A program made the translations under genes and the position numbers. From Thelonectria olida (taxonomy: Eukaryota; Ascomycota; Sordariomycetes; Hypocreales; Nectriaceae), in the NCBI GenBank assembly GCA_020736575.1, contig JAGPYM010000008.1:124001-188000 (forward strand): a stretch of 64,000 nt of DNA. Direction: 5' to 3'. Under the pieces are notes generated by a model. The model ran no database searches, was not told where the DNA came from, and was given only the letters and a program-made list of their open reading frames with translations. Below are positions 1 to 13,392 of the stretch, piece by piece (the stretch's first letter is position 1; every line of letters starts with the position of its first letter).

Positions 1-1091
1 CTCATGTGCCTCTGGGGTATGGCTCCCCTGTTGGCATTGAGAGGGTGAGCTCTGAGGGATTGGATGCTCTTTGTTTTCAATGGCGTCTTGGGTGGGGGTA
101 TCGGAGAATTATGCACCTTGTCATGTTTAGATAAGTGATGGGATAGGTGAGTTTGATTTGATGTTGGATCATGCATTGCTGAATGGACGGAACCACGACT
201 ACTTTGACGCATAAATTACGATTACAACAAACACACACATGACCAAGCAAACAGATACAGACATTTACATACAATCATATACAAGTATAGAAAGAGCAAA
301 AAAAGGATAAAACAAGAACCCACCTACCTATCTACCCAAGCTGTACTCCAACGTGGTACCATGGCAAGCAGGTCCAAATCGAAGGCTTGGTACGAATACG
401 TAATTGCCCATGATGAGGCATGGGCATTGTTACCATATTTGCTGTGTTGTCTGTCAATGAATGCGCCCCACGTTACGGCGTGGTGGGGGTCAGCCTGTTG
501 AACATTTATTAGAAGACATGGCAATGGTCGGAGTTGGACTGTTGGTGTTGATGTGCGGGGCAGACGAGGGGCGAGGTGGGAACCTGGCTGCTTGGGGGGC
601 GAGGGTCCGACTTTCCTCAAGTCCCGCTAGTCATGACAACCCACTAGAGGGAAAGAACCAGACATCCCCCAAATTTTTATCAACCAAGATCAACAGCAGA
701 AATTGAAAGCGGCATTTATTACCCCCCAAAGTCTCGCTTGAATTGCTTCCAGCAAAGCGACTCACAGCCTAGCCCAGTGTCGACGAAGAAACCCTTACAT
801 TAGCAAAGTCTGCCCAAGCCAAAGCAAAGCATCATAAGAGTCACTTCCTGCGTATCCCTACCTCCTCCACCTCCTCCACCACCGCGGGGTCACTTATACA
901 CTCCGATACTCGGCCTTTGACCCATCGACTAAGTTAGTGACTGCCTCACCTAGGTGTTCTCAACTTGTCCGTCCTCTCGAGATTTTGTTCATCCAACCAA
1001 GTGTCACCTCTCTGTCATTCTCCGACAAGGAGATCCCTTTGCGCCATCCCATTCTACAGTGAACCCTCTCACCTTAACACAGACAACCATC
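1..1091. other. Intergenic region and promoter of the cystathionine gamma-synthase gene
   Basis: I see no convincing gene. The short open frames on both strands lack recognisable domains and continuous splice structure. The last 200 bases are pyrimidine-rich, as expected for a 5' leader just before the start codon at 1092. Confidence 0.5.
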
Positions 1092-3020
1092 ATGCCGGGT
1101 TTTGAACTTGGCGAGTCCATCCCCCCTGACACGGCCCATGTGAGTCAAATCTCTGCCATACCGTCCTTCGCATCGTGACATTACAGCTTCTAACAGCTCT
1201 TGATATAGGCTGTCAGCGTGTCCTTGCCCACTTGGAAATCCAATGTAGGATACGAGGAAGGAGAAGACTGGGTTATTGGTCGCTTGACCACTGGCTATCC
1301 TCGGTGAGGCCCCTTTCCCTCCCATCTTCTCCCCAAACCTGGCTAACGTCATTTCAGCTTCTTCGTCCATAGGAGCATTCGCGCCTTTGCAGACGACATC
1401 GTCTCTCGTCATGGCCGCCCGGGCCAACAAGCTATGCTATTTCCCACCCCTAAGGTCGCCAAGAGGTGTCTTGACTTCATCCGCCAACGGACGACCCCAG
1501 CCCTCGGGGGTCAGATTCATACCATTGACTTTGCCCTCGACAACTCCAAGGATGTCTCCGCACTCCTAAAGAAGCTGGCTCCCACTATTTCCGCCGTGGT
1601 GTTCCCTGATGAGCTCTTCCCCACCGCCAAGCAGTACTGGCAGCACACCGGTGATGGTACCTCGAGTCGTCGGGGCGAATTCTGCCACGGCCTGTTCAAA
1701 GATGATCTATTAGTTCCCACTTCGGCTCCTCAGCCTGCCCATGAGCCTACAGGAAGGCCATTGAGAGGCCCAAGACGCTACCAGCGTCCCGGTTCCATTG
1801 ATGGCATTCCTCCCGCTACTCCTCGCAACGCTTCTCCTCCCAAGGAGCCCGAAGAGTCACTGGAAAGCTCCCAATTCCTGGAGGAGCGATTTGGAAGAAA
1901 CCTCAATCTCTCCATGGTCGAACGCGCCAAGTCGGCTATTCGAAGACGCATCGCCGGTGCTCTCAACCACGAGGTAGACTTGAACAACGGCCCCCTGCCT
2001 TCCATGACGTCCAACAGCCGCGGAATCCACAACTTGGAGGAAGCCGATGTCTATCTCTTCCCGTGTGGCATGAACGCCATCTTTAGCGCCCATCAAGCTC
2101 TCCTCAAGGCGCGACAGCCGCGAAAGAGCATCAACTTCGGTTTCCCCTACGTCGACACACTCAAGATTCTACAAAAGTTTGGCCCCGGGTGCCTTTTCTA
2201 CGGCTTTGCTTCGACTGGAGACCTGGACGATCTTGAGGCTAAGCTGAAAAATGGCGAGCGTTTCCTCGCCCTGTTCTGCGAGTTCCCAGGGAACCCCCTC
2301 CTGATCTGTCCAGACCTCACGCGCATTCGAAAACTGGCCGATGAATACGACTTTGCCGTTGTCGTCGACGAAACCATAGGCACATTCGCCAACATAAACG
2401 TCTTGCAGGTCGCCGATATTGTCGTGAGCAGCCTCACAAAGATCTTCTCCGGCGATTCCAATGTCATGGGTGGCAGTGCCATCCTCAACCCGGAGAGCAG
2501 ATATTACAGCGCGTTAAAGGCGACTTTGCGGGAGGAATACGAAGACACCTACTGGCCAGAAGACGTCATCTTTATGGAGAGGAACAGCCGTGACTTTGAC
2601 TCTCGCGTCGAGCGCATCAACGCAAACGCCGAGGCTATCTGCGACGTACTACAGTCACACCATCTCGTAAAATGCGTCTACTACCCCAAGAACAATTCCA
2701 CAAGGCCCAATTACGATGCATACCGCCTACCCAACGGCGGTTATGGAGGCCTTTTATCCATTGTCTTCAACCGCAAAGAACAAGCCCAAGCATTCTACGA
2801 CGCCATGGATATCGCCAAGGGACCGAGCTTAGGAACAAACTTCACCCTCTGCTCTCCCTATGTTGTCCTGGCGCACTACACGGAGTTGCCATGGGCTGCA
2901 GAGTTTGGCGTAGACCCCGACCTTGTCCGTGTTAGCGTTGGTCTTGAAGAGACGACCGAGCTGCAGGACACGTTCGAGAAAGCGTTGAAGGCCGCCGAAA
3001 AGGTGTCCGTATCCTTCTAA
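1092..3020 (+). CDS. met-7: Cystathionine gamma-synthase (O-acetylhomoserine-dependent, PLP enzyme)
   Basis: This enzyme joins cysteine to an activated homoserine ester to form cystathionine, a transsulfuration step towards methionine in the cytosol (family knowledge: Neurospora met-7, yeast STR2). Exons are 1092-1139, 1209-1303 and 1358-3020, giving 601 aa. The two introns have clean GT..AG borders and join the short N-terminal exons into a continuous frame ending in TGYPRFFVHRS. The Cys/Met-metabolism PLP fold covers most of the protein. The Schiff-base lysine is K409 in the [10 protein letters not shown] motif, and upstream VVDET supplies the cofactor-contacting aspartate. A Pro/Arg-rich insertion lies near residues 120-170. 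The first ATG is used because the next in-frame ATGs fall inside the conserved domain. It could be named STR2 instead; the family assignment is secure. Confidence 0.93.
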
Positions 3021-3373
3021 GAGGAGTAGCGCCAACATATATACCGCCTGAAAACGCCAATTGCTGTTTGGTTCACTGTCTCGAACCAATTATTATCATC
3101 TATTGTTATCCGCCTCTATACGAGTTCCTGGTCAGATTTGGCGTTATTTCATCCACCATCGGTGTTCCTCTTGCATTCTACTCGTTGTGTCAGATGAAAG
3201 ATCCAAGTGCGAGGCCATAACATTCGGTGACTTACATATTAGATCCGTTTTCCTTTCCAAACAAAAATTGAAGATTATTTGCTCTTATCGCTCAAGTCCA
3301 TAAAGTAGGATGGTATCGTGCCTAAGCAGCAGAACTGCTCCCATTGGGGCAGTTCCATGGCTCCCATGATGGC

Positions 3374-5096
3374 TCACATGATGGCACACTCTCTGTGGAC
3401 GTATCCTGGGCCGTAATCCTCGATACCACGCTCGATCTCGTTTGCGCGTTGTTTCTCCTTGACCTCTTTTGGAAAGTACTTCTTCAAGTACTTTGTCAAC
3501 TCATAATCGAGATGTTCTATAGAAAACAATCAGTATGTTAACAAGATAGAAATAAAAGGTGCAGGCAGTAAACTATAAAGCGACTCACCTGTAGATGCTT
3601 TCATGACCACGTCAGACCTACACAATGGGCAATGTTTTTCTTTCCGACGCTGGATCTTGATGATGCATCGAATGCAAAAGATGTGTTGGCAATCAAGACG
3701 GACGGGTAAATATGCAAGGGAAAAGCAGACAGGACAAAGGTAATCGTTCAACTGGGGCACAACTGAAACAAGTTCCTTGGACATCTGTGCGCAGACATCC
3801 CGCGAAATATCCCCAGCGAGGAGTTTGTTTGAGTGAACAGCGGTGGGAAAGGCCTTGGAGATCCCAAAGGACGTTCGTTTATCAAATTCTAACGGATGCC
3901 ATGTCAGCGATTGGTGACGTCCAGAATACTTATGGGTCGCTCACTCTTGAGAATCTTGGTCACGGCGAGTTTGTTGAGTTCCTGGAATTGCAGATTCTTG
4001 AGCAAAGAAGCATTCAGACTCATGAAGCGAGTGAAGGCGGCGCGACTCTCTGGAAGCTTGAATTCGTTGGCTAGGCCACGGGACGCAACCTGATCTTGGA
4101 ACCATGTGAGCTTCTTCAAGGCGACCTGGCTCGATCGTGACCCGTGGTCATTCTCGTGAGTGGCGAAGAAGACCTCGGCATCAAGGTACAACTCGAAAAT
4201 GTTGCGCCATCGAGTCAAATCGCTCTTGGAGAATCGAGACGGCTTGGCGACCTGGGCAACCTCTTTTCCAAGGTCCACAATCTCGGCCTTCATCTTCTCC
4301 TCCTCCTCTGCTTGGAGAACATCAAGGTTGTTGACATCGCCCTGGAGGATATCAAAAAACTCTCCGTCAAATACCAGTGGTACCTCGATGGTTTCAAAAG
4401 TGTCGTCGGTTGGGGTATCGAGTGCTGCAAGCTCGGACATGGTCTCGGTAATTCCTTCTGATGGCTGGTGTTCTTGCACTTCGTCCGTTGATTTGGATGT
4501 GACCTCGGAGGGTGCAATCGGTTGCGCAAGCAATTGGGCGGGTTCAGAGTCGGGAGGTGTCGTGACGCCCTTTTCGGCAGCCAATTCAGGGTTTGATTTC
4601 CATCGATCTTGAGAGACGCTCGAAGCGATCTTATTCAGAAACTCTTTAGAGGAAGATGAGAGGGATGCATCAATCGGGACGCCATTTCGCAAATGCACAT
4701 TGACGGTAAGCTTAGGTCGCAAGAGGTTCGAATCCGAGGCAGCTGAATGACAAGGGAAATTGCATGTCAGCGCATTGCTGGGGCTTTATCGATAAAAGCA
4801 GCAGAGGGCGTGTAAGACTATACCGTTGAGTTTATACTGCAGAGCCACGGGTGAGTCATTGTTAGGATCGAGTAGAGATCGAAGCGTTTCGGCATCTAGG
4901 CCGAGATCGCACAACTCTCGCTGGATTTTCTTGAGACATTTCTTAAGTTGGCTGTAGGGAATGGCATGGTTAACCCAATGAGGAGGGAAGTCTAGAAGGA
5001 AACAGTCAGAGAGTGAGGGAACCAATCGTTGCGAAATCAAGAATGTAACGGACCCTGCGTGGCCAGAGACTCTTTAAAGCCGTGGGCGAACTTCAT
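3374..5096 (-). CDS. SPX domain plus C3HC4 RING-finger E3 ubiquitin ligase
   Basis: There are five exons on the minus strand: 5054-5096, 4824-4991, 3945-4742, 3589-3888 and 3374-3516, giving 483 aa. The N-terminus (MKFAHGFKE, then YSQLKKCLKKIQ) is a typical SPX start, with the lysine-rich helix that binds inositol pyrophosphates. An acidic linker and the rest of SPX follow. A C3HC4 RING has C388, C391, C403, H405, C408, C411, C423 and C426. The tail is a charged helix ending in ECAIM. SPX-RING proteins include fission yeast Pqr1 and the fungal 'RING-14' proteins, and are linked to phosphate sensing and transporter turnover. By inference this is a phosphate-responsive E3 ligase. All four junctions keep frame. 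The start is fixed by the SPX consensus. Confidence 0.9.
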
Positions 5097-6920
5097 CGTG
5101 ACGCTCGAAACAAATGCAGAAAAGACGTTTATTGCGACGATTGCAAGGCACGCGACACAATACCAAAGTAGGCAAGACGAGGTTACGGTGGTGGGGTGCC
5201 TGATGGTTTGTGGACGTACTTCGTACCGTGTGGCTTGCTGACGGGATCCAGAGCTGAGTGAGTGGCAAGCCGAAGGAGAGAGAGGGCGAGCTATTATAGA
5301 TACGTTAGGGAAATGAACGGGCGATGGCGGGACATGAAAATTTTTGCGAGAGAATAGCCGACACAAAATTGGAGATGGAGGGACGAGAGATATTAATAAG
5401 AGAGAGGACGAGGGAGGGGGGAGTAGAGGGATGAACAAGAACGGAAGTGTTGCGAGTGATTAATCAAGCCATCGTTCCTGCTTCATCATTGTTCAGGTGG
5501 CTCTTTCCCATGTCCATTTATCCATCGGCCTTTCCGTGGAGACAAAGAAGGTGCGACCTGGACCCTGAAGTAGGTACGTTAAAGGTATCTGGGGTCCATG
5601 TATTTGGGTTGAAAACCCCCCTCTTTATTCCATCGGGGCCTGGGCCACGATTACGAATAACTACAGCCTTTTCGATGGCCACGGTGGTTGATTGTTGGTG
5701 TCCAGAGACGAGCTGCTTCGGCAATCTCGTGCCGGACAGTGAAGTGGGTGCGCATCCATCAGATGGTTCGAGACGCCTGACCTGTTTTCGTTGACCGAAC
5801 TGGTATGCATGAGGAGCCACACAGACGCAGACTATTTCAACGCAGACGACGGGCTAAACCGGCCAGCTAGAGGAAGCCAAGCGCCAAGAGGGCTGATCTC
5901 TTTGCGTTTTGAGGATGGCCCAGCCGAATGAATGCCGCGTACCTATTGCGAGAGCACCTATGGGTGTGAGAATTCGTCAGGAACAGAGCACTGAGTTAAT
6001 TCCCTCCTCCAACAAACTATGCGCCTCGAGTGACATTATCAGATCACCCGAAACGGATCGAGAAGCGACAAAAATACGGTAGTTAACTAACTAGGGGTTG
6101 TGCCATGTGGTCGGGTGAAAGCGTGCGTCTCGAACAGTCATGTGGTGGGAAAATGGCAACGCCAAGGGCCATTTCTACTCCGTAGGTCATGTCCATGATC
6201 TTATCTGCGTCAGTCTGCGACATTCAATGTCCTGCCTTGCAAATTATGACTGTAATGCTAGCGTGTTGCCATCATACCAACCCTAGTCATGACACACGGG
6301 TGCCCTGGCTCATTGCCCAAGACGCTCACCGAGGCGACTCCTTGTGGAAGTCAGTCCCTTGAATCGAAATGAACGGTTGAGTCAAGAGTCCATCTAAATT
6401 CAGATGCGTCGCGCTCGCATCTAAGGAATGAGACGGGATGAATTAATTGCGAAAAAGCTTGACTGACTATTCACACAAGTCAACCACGCAAGAATTCAAT
6501 ACTCACCTGCCTACCCAGGTACCTTTCTAGCTATACACCCAGATAGAGATTCGATGCATCCCTCGTGGTACCGAATTAATGTAATATCAACCTTATTATT
6601 GTTTAAACATTCCTCTCGAAAAGTCGAAATGCCATCCTTGCCCGCATGCATGACATCTTAAAAAACGAATTTGGTTGCACAAGCACCAAACATCCACACT
6701 TTTTTTTTTTAGGCGTTGCCCCGCGTTGGTGCCCCTCCTCCGTCAGACTTCATCGTCATACGGCGAGGCAGTACAGACTCGGCACCCAGGCCAGCGAGTT
6801 TGTCACAAATTAGACTCGCGCGTGCGTATGCCTCCCTCTATAAGAGACCGGCCCCGATAGCATCATCTTCGAGACTTTTAAGACCCTTCGGCCTATGGTA
6901 TCGCCCATTCTATTGCAATC
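5097..6920. promoter_or_regulatory. Divergent promoter region between the SPX-RING gene and JJJ1
   Basis: These 1.8 kb separate two divergently transcribed genes. There are purine-rich tracts at 5380-5440 (leader of the minus gene) and a T-run at 6699-6709 in the JJJ1 leader. I see no gene, tRNA or clear repeat. Open frames at 5447-5820 show no domain. Confidence 0.45.
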
Positions 6921-8608
6921 ATGGGTGCTCAGCAATCATCCGACAGGGACAACGGCTCAGGCGCCGCCACCACTGCTACAAAGACCTGCTATTACGAGCT
7001 ATTGGGCGTCGAGCGCCAGGCGACCGATGATGAGTAACTCTCCCCTGTCACCTCGGTACACTCGGCGTGCTTAACCAGCCTCAGGATCAAGAAGGCCTAC
7101 CGCCGCAAAGCTCTCGAGCTACACCCCGATCGCAACTTCAATGACGTTGAGACTGCAACCCGTCGCTTCGCCGAAGTTCAGTCCGCCTACGAAATCCTTT
7201 CCGATCCCCAAGAGAGGGCATGGTACGACTCGCATCGAGACGCCATCCTCAGCGGCCAGGATGCCAACGATCCCGATGCTCAGCCAACCACGTTTCGCAA
7301 TGTCCGTCTCACATCCGCCGAGGAGATCATGGGCTTAATACGCAAATTCAATTCCACTATTCCATTTGATGACGAACCGACGGGTTTCTTCGGCATTGCC
7401 AGCGAAACGTTCGAGCACCTGGCTCTTGAAGAAGACGCCGCAGCCGACCACGACGATATTGATATCCCAGAATACCCCACGTTTGGTTCCTCGGATGATG
7501 ATTATGAGGCTGTCGTCAAACCCTTCTACGCTGCGTGGGCCGGATTTTCCACCGCCAAATCTTTTGCTTGGAAGGACAAGTATCGCCTTTCTGATGCCCC
7601 CGATCGCCGCGTCCGTCGTTTGATGGAAAAGGAGAACAAGAAAATGCGCGAGGATGCCATCCGCGAGTTCAACGACGCCGTCAAGTTTCTTGTTAGCTTC
7701 GTACGGAAGCGAGATCCTCGTTATATACCCAACTCGCAAACCAACGATGAACGCCAGTCTGCCTTGCGAAACGCCGCCGCAGCTCAGGCCGCCCGGTCCC
7801 GAGCCGCCAACCAGGAACGACTCGCCTCCTTTGAAGTCCCTGAGTGGGCACAGTCCAACGATAATGGCCAAGCAGAAGACCACTTTTCTCAGTCAGAAGA
7901 GGAATCAGAAGTGGAAGTTCTCGAATGTGTGGTTTGCGACAAAATCTTCAAGAGTGAAAAACAATTCGAGGCTCATGAAAGAAGCAAAAAACATATCAAG
8001 GCGGTTCAGCAACTTCGACGTCAAATGAAACGCGAGGGGGCTGATCTCCAATTAGACGAAGTCGAACCCAAGCCTTCTCCCAGCGCTACACCCGCTCCGG
8101 CGCCTGATACCAATAAGGACGATGAGGAACAGGACCCCGAGGAGGAGGATCATGCTCCTAAAGACAAAGTCGATGAGCCCAGTTCAGCTGATTCTGCCGA
8201 ATCTATTGATGATGATTATGCACCAAGAAGCATTGTCGAGGAGAGGCTTACCTCTGGGGGGACCAAGTCAGGTAAAGACGAGCCTCTTGGCGAGGATCTA
8301 TCCTCGGAGACTCAAAATCTATCCATCGAAGAGCCAACAGCAAAGAAGAAGATTGGAAAAGCCAAGGCAAAACGACAAAAGAAGGCTGCCGCCGCCGCGC
8401 AAGCCCAGGCTCAGCAGGATGAAGCTGTAAGCGCCCATGCCGACCTTAATATTAATGTTGTTTCCTAACCGTCATGAAATAGCATCAATGCTCCGTTTGT
8501 GGAGAGACGTATTCCTCCAGGACCAAACTATTCACACACATCAAAGAAAATGGGCATGCTGCACCTGTCTTCAGACCGAGCGCTGGTGGAAAGAAGAAAA
8601 AACGGTGA
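6921..8608 (+). CDS. JJJ1: J-protein with two C2H2 zinc fingers (Jjj1/DNAJC21 family)
   Basis: Exons are 6921-7033, 7085-8426 and 8483-8608, giving 526 aa. The J domain spans about residues 22-90 (CYYELLGV, the HPD tripeptide that stimulates Hsp70 ATPase, then a YEILSDP motif) and is split by the first intron. A JJJ1-type linker rich in W, F and charged residues follows. The first C2H2 finger is near residues 316-340 ([23 protein letters not shown]). An acidic, Lys-rich low-complexity stretch comes next. The second finger ([23 protein letters not shown]) is encoded entirely by the last small exon. In yeast Jjj1 works with Ssa and Rei1 to release Arx1 from cytoplasmic pre-60S particles; the same role is inferred here. 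Without the last splice the second finger would be lost, which supports the model. Confidence 0.93.
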
Positions 8609-8902
8609 GAAAATCGATGAAACGTCTTCACATGGGCACATTATTCCGCCACTAAGCTTCGATGCTGAACATCTGCGCCGCCTGGAGTCTTCTCGTCTAC
8701 TTTCACAAGGAGCCCATTGTCCGGGTACATACTTGGACAGCGCATCCCATACCTCGGTCGGTACCGGCGCAATTGCTCAGATTCCTTGGACGCCATTTAG
8801 GGGGAAATCAGTGTCATATATTAGATTCATCTATCCCAAGCGTAACGCCTATTGCGACCCCCAAGATACGGAAAATGAATAACAACCCATACGCCCAACC
8901 GC

Positions 8903-10426
8903 CTAACCTTCATGAACAGTATCCGCGTCATCATCACTGAGGGGCTCCACCTCATCGATGGCACTCTCTCTACCTTCGGCTGGGCCTCCCAGCAGGGGGC
9001 TATGATCAGCTACATGAATGATGGCCTTGCCTTGCACATGCTTCACACAGCGTCTCCAATCTTTCCAGTCTTCCTCACTCTGGATCAGGAATCCAATCAA
9101 CATACTTGGGTCCATTTCTCGGACATGAATGCGTCGCAACCGAACCGTGTGGCAGGTCGAGACCTCTTCTTCGGAATATTGGTCCACATCTTCATGGTAT
9201 GGGAGCGCTGGCCTCGTGTGATGGGGATCTAGGTAGAACAGGAAGGAGCCTTGTGCTCCGATGAAGTAGTGGGAAGATGATGGGCGGCCACTGGGGATTA
9301 CCGTTAGCAATAGTTCTGAACAGACGAGTGATGAGACATACCCCGCAATTCCCGCTGACTGGGACATCTGGAGAGATGCAATCAGCGCCTCCCAGTATAC
9401 TGGCGTAATCTTGTCAATCCCCAGACGTGTGCCCACGAGGATCAGTGTGGGGTGGAAGTCCTCGCCTTCGGGTTTTGCAATCTTGAAGAACTGGTCCTCG
9501 TAAACATCTGGACCGTCGCCGGTCGAGTAAACACGCAGCTTCGACTCATGGGAGTTGGCTAGGGCTCTACAGGATGATGTCAGATTTGATACTCGGAGGT
9601 TACCTGGCCCATGAGAGAGCGGGAGGTCTTACTGGATGCATCGTGCAGTAGCTGAAGGTCCAAACCACTCGCCTGGGTACTTACCACAGGCTGCGGCTCC
9701 GTGGCGTACGAAATTGTGAATCGAGTAGGGTGCTCTGGGGTCGTCAGAAAAGTCGCTGATGATCTGGCGTTCTTCCCGTGGCGAGCTTCCTCGGCGCCAA
9801 TCTAGTCCAGCGTTAGATCATGCCGCATCTTTGAAGGGTGGACTGGGGTGAACTGTACCTCTGCCTAGACGAACCATGCCCATAGTGTTTGCGAGGAGAC
9901 TTTGGCCAGATCGAATCATACAGCCCCAGCCGCTGTCGGAAGAGAAGTCGCTCTGGTCGCCAAGTTGGCTCTTGAGTCTCATGGAGAAGGACAGGGCGGC
10001 TGTAGATTGCGGTTTGGTCGATCGTGGGATGGGCTCGAACTCGGATCTGTACGTCATCCAGAATTTGGACTCGAAGTCGGACAGGAATTCTTGCGGCCAA
10101 CCGCCGCCCGCCGCTGGATCGTCATATGCCAGCGAAGAGGAGAAGCTGCTCGATATCGAGTCTGGGGGGGTCTCGGGCGCGTTCGCGGGTGGGTGGGCTG
10201 GCGGGGTTGGATCAGTAGAGTCGGCCTCCGGGGCGGTTGTGGATGGAGGCGTCGGGGCGCCACTGTCGTTGCTCTTTGAATGGCTGGTATCGCTCAGTTT
10301 GTATTGTCGACCGAGGCACCAGACCGGCTGGTCTTGTGCCGTGTCGTTGGTCGGCTCCGGATCCCAGAACATCTGAACGATACGCCGATAGCGCCCAAGG
10401 TCGACGTTGGCCATGGCAGCTTCCAT
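8903..10426 (-). CDS. ATG4: Autophagy cysteine protease ATG4
   Basis: Exons are 9859-10426, 9633-9801, 9342-9566 and 8903-9290, giving 449 aa. This peptidase C54 enzyme trims Atg8 to expose its C-terminal glycine and later delipidates Atg8-PE. The catalytic cysteine is C169 in SGWGCMIRSGQ, and the Asp/His pair is D342/H344 in YLDPHH. A Pro/Ser/Thr-rich insertion (residues about 50-105) follows the conserved FWDPEP start, which is common in filamentous fungi. The C-terminus is acidic. Two in-frame ATGs lie four codons apart (10426 and 10414). The second, MANVDLGRYRR, resembles the usual fungal N-terminus, so the true start could be 10414. Confidence 0.93.
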
Positions 10427-11357
10427 GACGACGGTGATGGAGAGAGAGGGTTAGGTGGGCATCGGCGTCAATACGATGCCCGTAGTGAGGGGGTAGGAAA
10501 GAAGATGCTAAAGGCGGGATGAGGATGAACCACCGATGGTGAGAAGGGAAAGTTGATTTTGGTAGACTGTGGAGGAAAGTCAGCTGGGGATGGGCGGATG
10601 GCTTGTGACTACAAATGACCCAGGCCGCTATCCGTAGAGTGGTTGGTGGCGCATAACGTCGTAGCTAACTTCGCAAATGTTGGCTCCCCACGTCATTTCG
10701 AGACAGCGACCCAAAAATACCTACATTACATTGTTCGGTAGTAGTATTCAGTCGCCTACACGATGTTGCCGTCTATTTTATTTGCTTCGTTTGATTTATG
10801 TTCGGTTCTACCTTATTGTGCATCGGTAACGACCAAGGTACTTGTGTTGCACTCAACTTCATCCAGCTTGGGTGGCCGACGACAAACAGAAATGAATGGG
10901 TACAAGCCACAACGTGACGGAGAAAACACACCGTAAAATGGGCCAAAGAAAGAAGAAGAATATAACCGAACATACAAAAGGCTATAGAAGAATTTAAACA
11001 GTCATCATCATCAGCCAAATATCAGAGGCTACGTTCAACAGCCTAGAAATGCCATACGCTACCCTGCATCTCAACAGAAGCCTCACTTGGAGGCAGTTGC
11101 CCCACAAACTCCAGCCACCGCCCCGCCAAGGACCCACAGAAGCCGTTATCGATAGAGCAACAATTCGAGCTTTCCCAAGATTGCGCCGCAGGGTGACTCT
11201 TTTTCACACAACCTGGCAAGTTCAACAGGCAACCACCGTGCCTGATCGGATTGCACCAACCCCCCTGTATTTTCCCTAAATACCACCCTTCGCGCATTGT
11301 ATCTATTTTACCCAAGACTGTCGCAAAATGCAGGATCGGTCGCCAATCCCCTAAGAT
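10427..11357. promoter_or_regulatory. Divergent promoter region between ATG4 and SQS1
   Basis: A 0.93 kb spacer between divergent genes. I see no gene or structural RNA. Short open frames overlap the likely 5' leaders only. Confidence 0.45.
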
Positions 11358-13392
11358 ATGCCTCGAAATAAGAAGGGGGCTGTCCGAGGCGCCAAGAGTG
11401 GCCGAGGTGGTCGAGGAGGAAGAGGAAGAGGAGGTTCTTCAACACCCCGTGGACGTGGACGATCTACTCCTGGCATATCCTTTGTCGCATTGCCATTTGT
11501 TGGCGACTCTGGTAACTTCTCAATTGGGACCCAATAGAGACAAACATGACACACTAACGCTGCCCAGGTGGCTTCACACTCGCAGACGAAGCGAGACAGA
11601 CATCACAACACGATCATTCATATCAAAACTCGAACCTCCGGCAACGGCCTGTGGCATTCGTCAGCGCCGGTACCAGCGAACCGCTGAAAATACTGGATGA
11701 GCTCCTCGAAACCAATAAATCTTTACCCCCGAAAGACTCCTCCACCGAACCGTCACCCAGTGGCCAAAGTCCACTACCTGTCGACTCCGAATCACCCAAG
11801 GAAGGCGAGACCCGAGATGATGGCGATGACAGTGATGACGAAGAGGGCGAGGACGATGACGAGCTGATAGGTCCAGAGGAGCTTGAAGAGGAGCTCGAAG
11901 AGGCCATCCAGAGAAAACAGGTCGTCGTCGAGGAGAAAGCAACTTTCTTCTTTGATGTCAAAGGCGACCCGTCAAAAGCGAAGCCGAGCAAAGAGCCTGT
12001 GAAAATTCCAGATCGACCCTCGTCGAGGAGCAGTAGTTCCAGTGAAGAGGTGATATTGTTCAAAGGAAGAGATTCCCAACGAAGAGTACAGCCTACCACA
12101 GAAATCACCATGACGCAGATGCGAACGGAAATCCAGGTTGTCGAGGAACAGATACTGGCCGGCCCTAGCACCCTGTTAACGCAAACCCGGAAGAAGAAGA
12201 CGAAATCTAAGCGTTTGAGGAAGGCTCGGACTCAGGGCAACGACGATGACGACGCCGACATAGATGATTACATTGCGAACATGCTTGCAAATGGTGACGC
12301 TGATGACATCCTCGGTAACGCGGTTGGCAATCATCGCGACCTGGGGGGCACTGACTATTTCATCCCGGATGATCTGAGTAGCGACTGCAACCCGGACGAG
12401 CTTGGCGGCGTTGACGACAACGACAACGACGATGACGCAGCTGTCTCAACGAGCGAAATCGACGACGAGACACTTGCAAAGCTGATTGCAGGACAAGAAC
12501 TGGGTACGAATGAAGATGCTGGCTTAGACAATGCTCTAAGCGACTCGAGCTCGTCGAGTGAGGAAAATAAAGCCAAGAGGGAGCCCAACACAACTGACGA
12601 TTTTGATGTGATGGATTGGGAACGGCCAAGTCTTCGGCGCAAGAAGAAGGGCAAGGGTGCACAGGCGCAAATGAGCTTTAACATGTCTGATTCAGAATTG
12701 GAGCAAGCCCTGCAGGCGGCTTGGAAGAGCGACAGGATGAAGAAATCCGAGCGCAAGAGAGAGCGTGAGCAATTGCGAGCGCTGGGGATGCTTGGAAAAA
12801 AGGCCAACCCTGACGATCTCCGGGTCAAATACCCGGACGGCATGAGCATGGAACAAGTCGCCGACGAGTTTCGGACCTTCCTGCTCGGAACCGATGAGAC
12901 GTGAGTATGCCCGCATCTCCAGCGTACCATTGCTAACCACCACCCAGTGTCATATTTCCTCCCATGGACAATCATGCTAGGAAAATGGTTCACGAGCTCG
13001 CCAACAAGTTCAAAATCAAATCTAAATCGACTGGTAGCGCGGAGCAGCGCAGGCCAACCCTCATTCGGACCCTTCGGACGCAGCAGTTTGTTGAATCGAC
13101 CTTTGATCAAGCCGTTGGTCGGGTCGGCCGGCGGTATTTCCCACGCCTGGATCTCAGGGGCAAGAGATCGCAACGAGCGCCTCCAGTTCGGACTAATAAT
13201 TCAGCTGCAACATATCAAGATGGTGAAATCATTGGCGCCGCCGCGCCAGAGTTGGGAACCGAGAATCGCGGTCGGACGATGCTAGAGAAAATGGGCTGGA
13301 GCAGCGGGACAGCGCTGGGCGCTGACAACAACAAGGGAATTCTCCAACCAGTGACGCAAACCATGAAGCGGAGCAAGGCTGGTTTAGGTTGA
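11358..13392 (+). CDS. SQS1: G-patch and R3H-type protein, Sqs1/Pfa1 family (Prp43 activator)
   Basis: Exons are 11358-11511, 11568-12900 and 12948-13392, giving 643 aa. The N-terminus is an RGG-rich basic tail. The middle is acidic and serine-rich with several Asp/Glu runs. A helix-rich basic segment near residues 400-470 precedes an R3H-like region (about 497-540: MDNHARKMVHELANKF). A C-terminal G-patch (about 596-643) carries the diagnostic LEKMGWSSGTALG. Yeast Sqs1 binds and stimulates the DEAH helicase Prp43 in 40S maturation and splicing; the domain order here matches. Both introns preserve frame. It converges on the H2B gene, with stop codons about 0.36 kb apart. Confidence 0.88.

Noticed and set aside
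4722..4734. GGTTCGAATCC-like tRNA B box
   Set aside because: It lies inside the coding exon of the SPX-RING gene and no A box or cloverleaf surrounds it.
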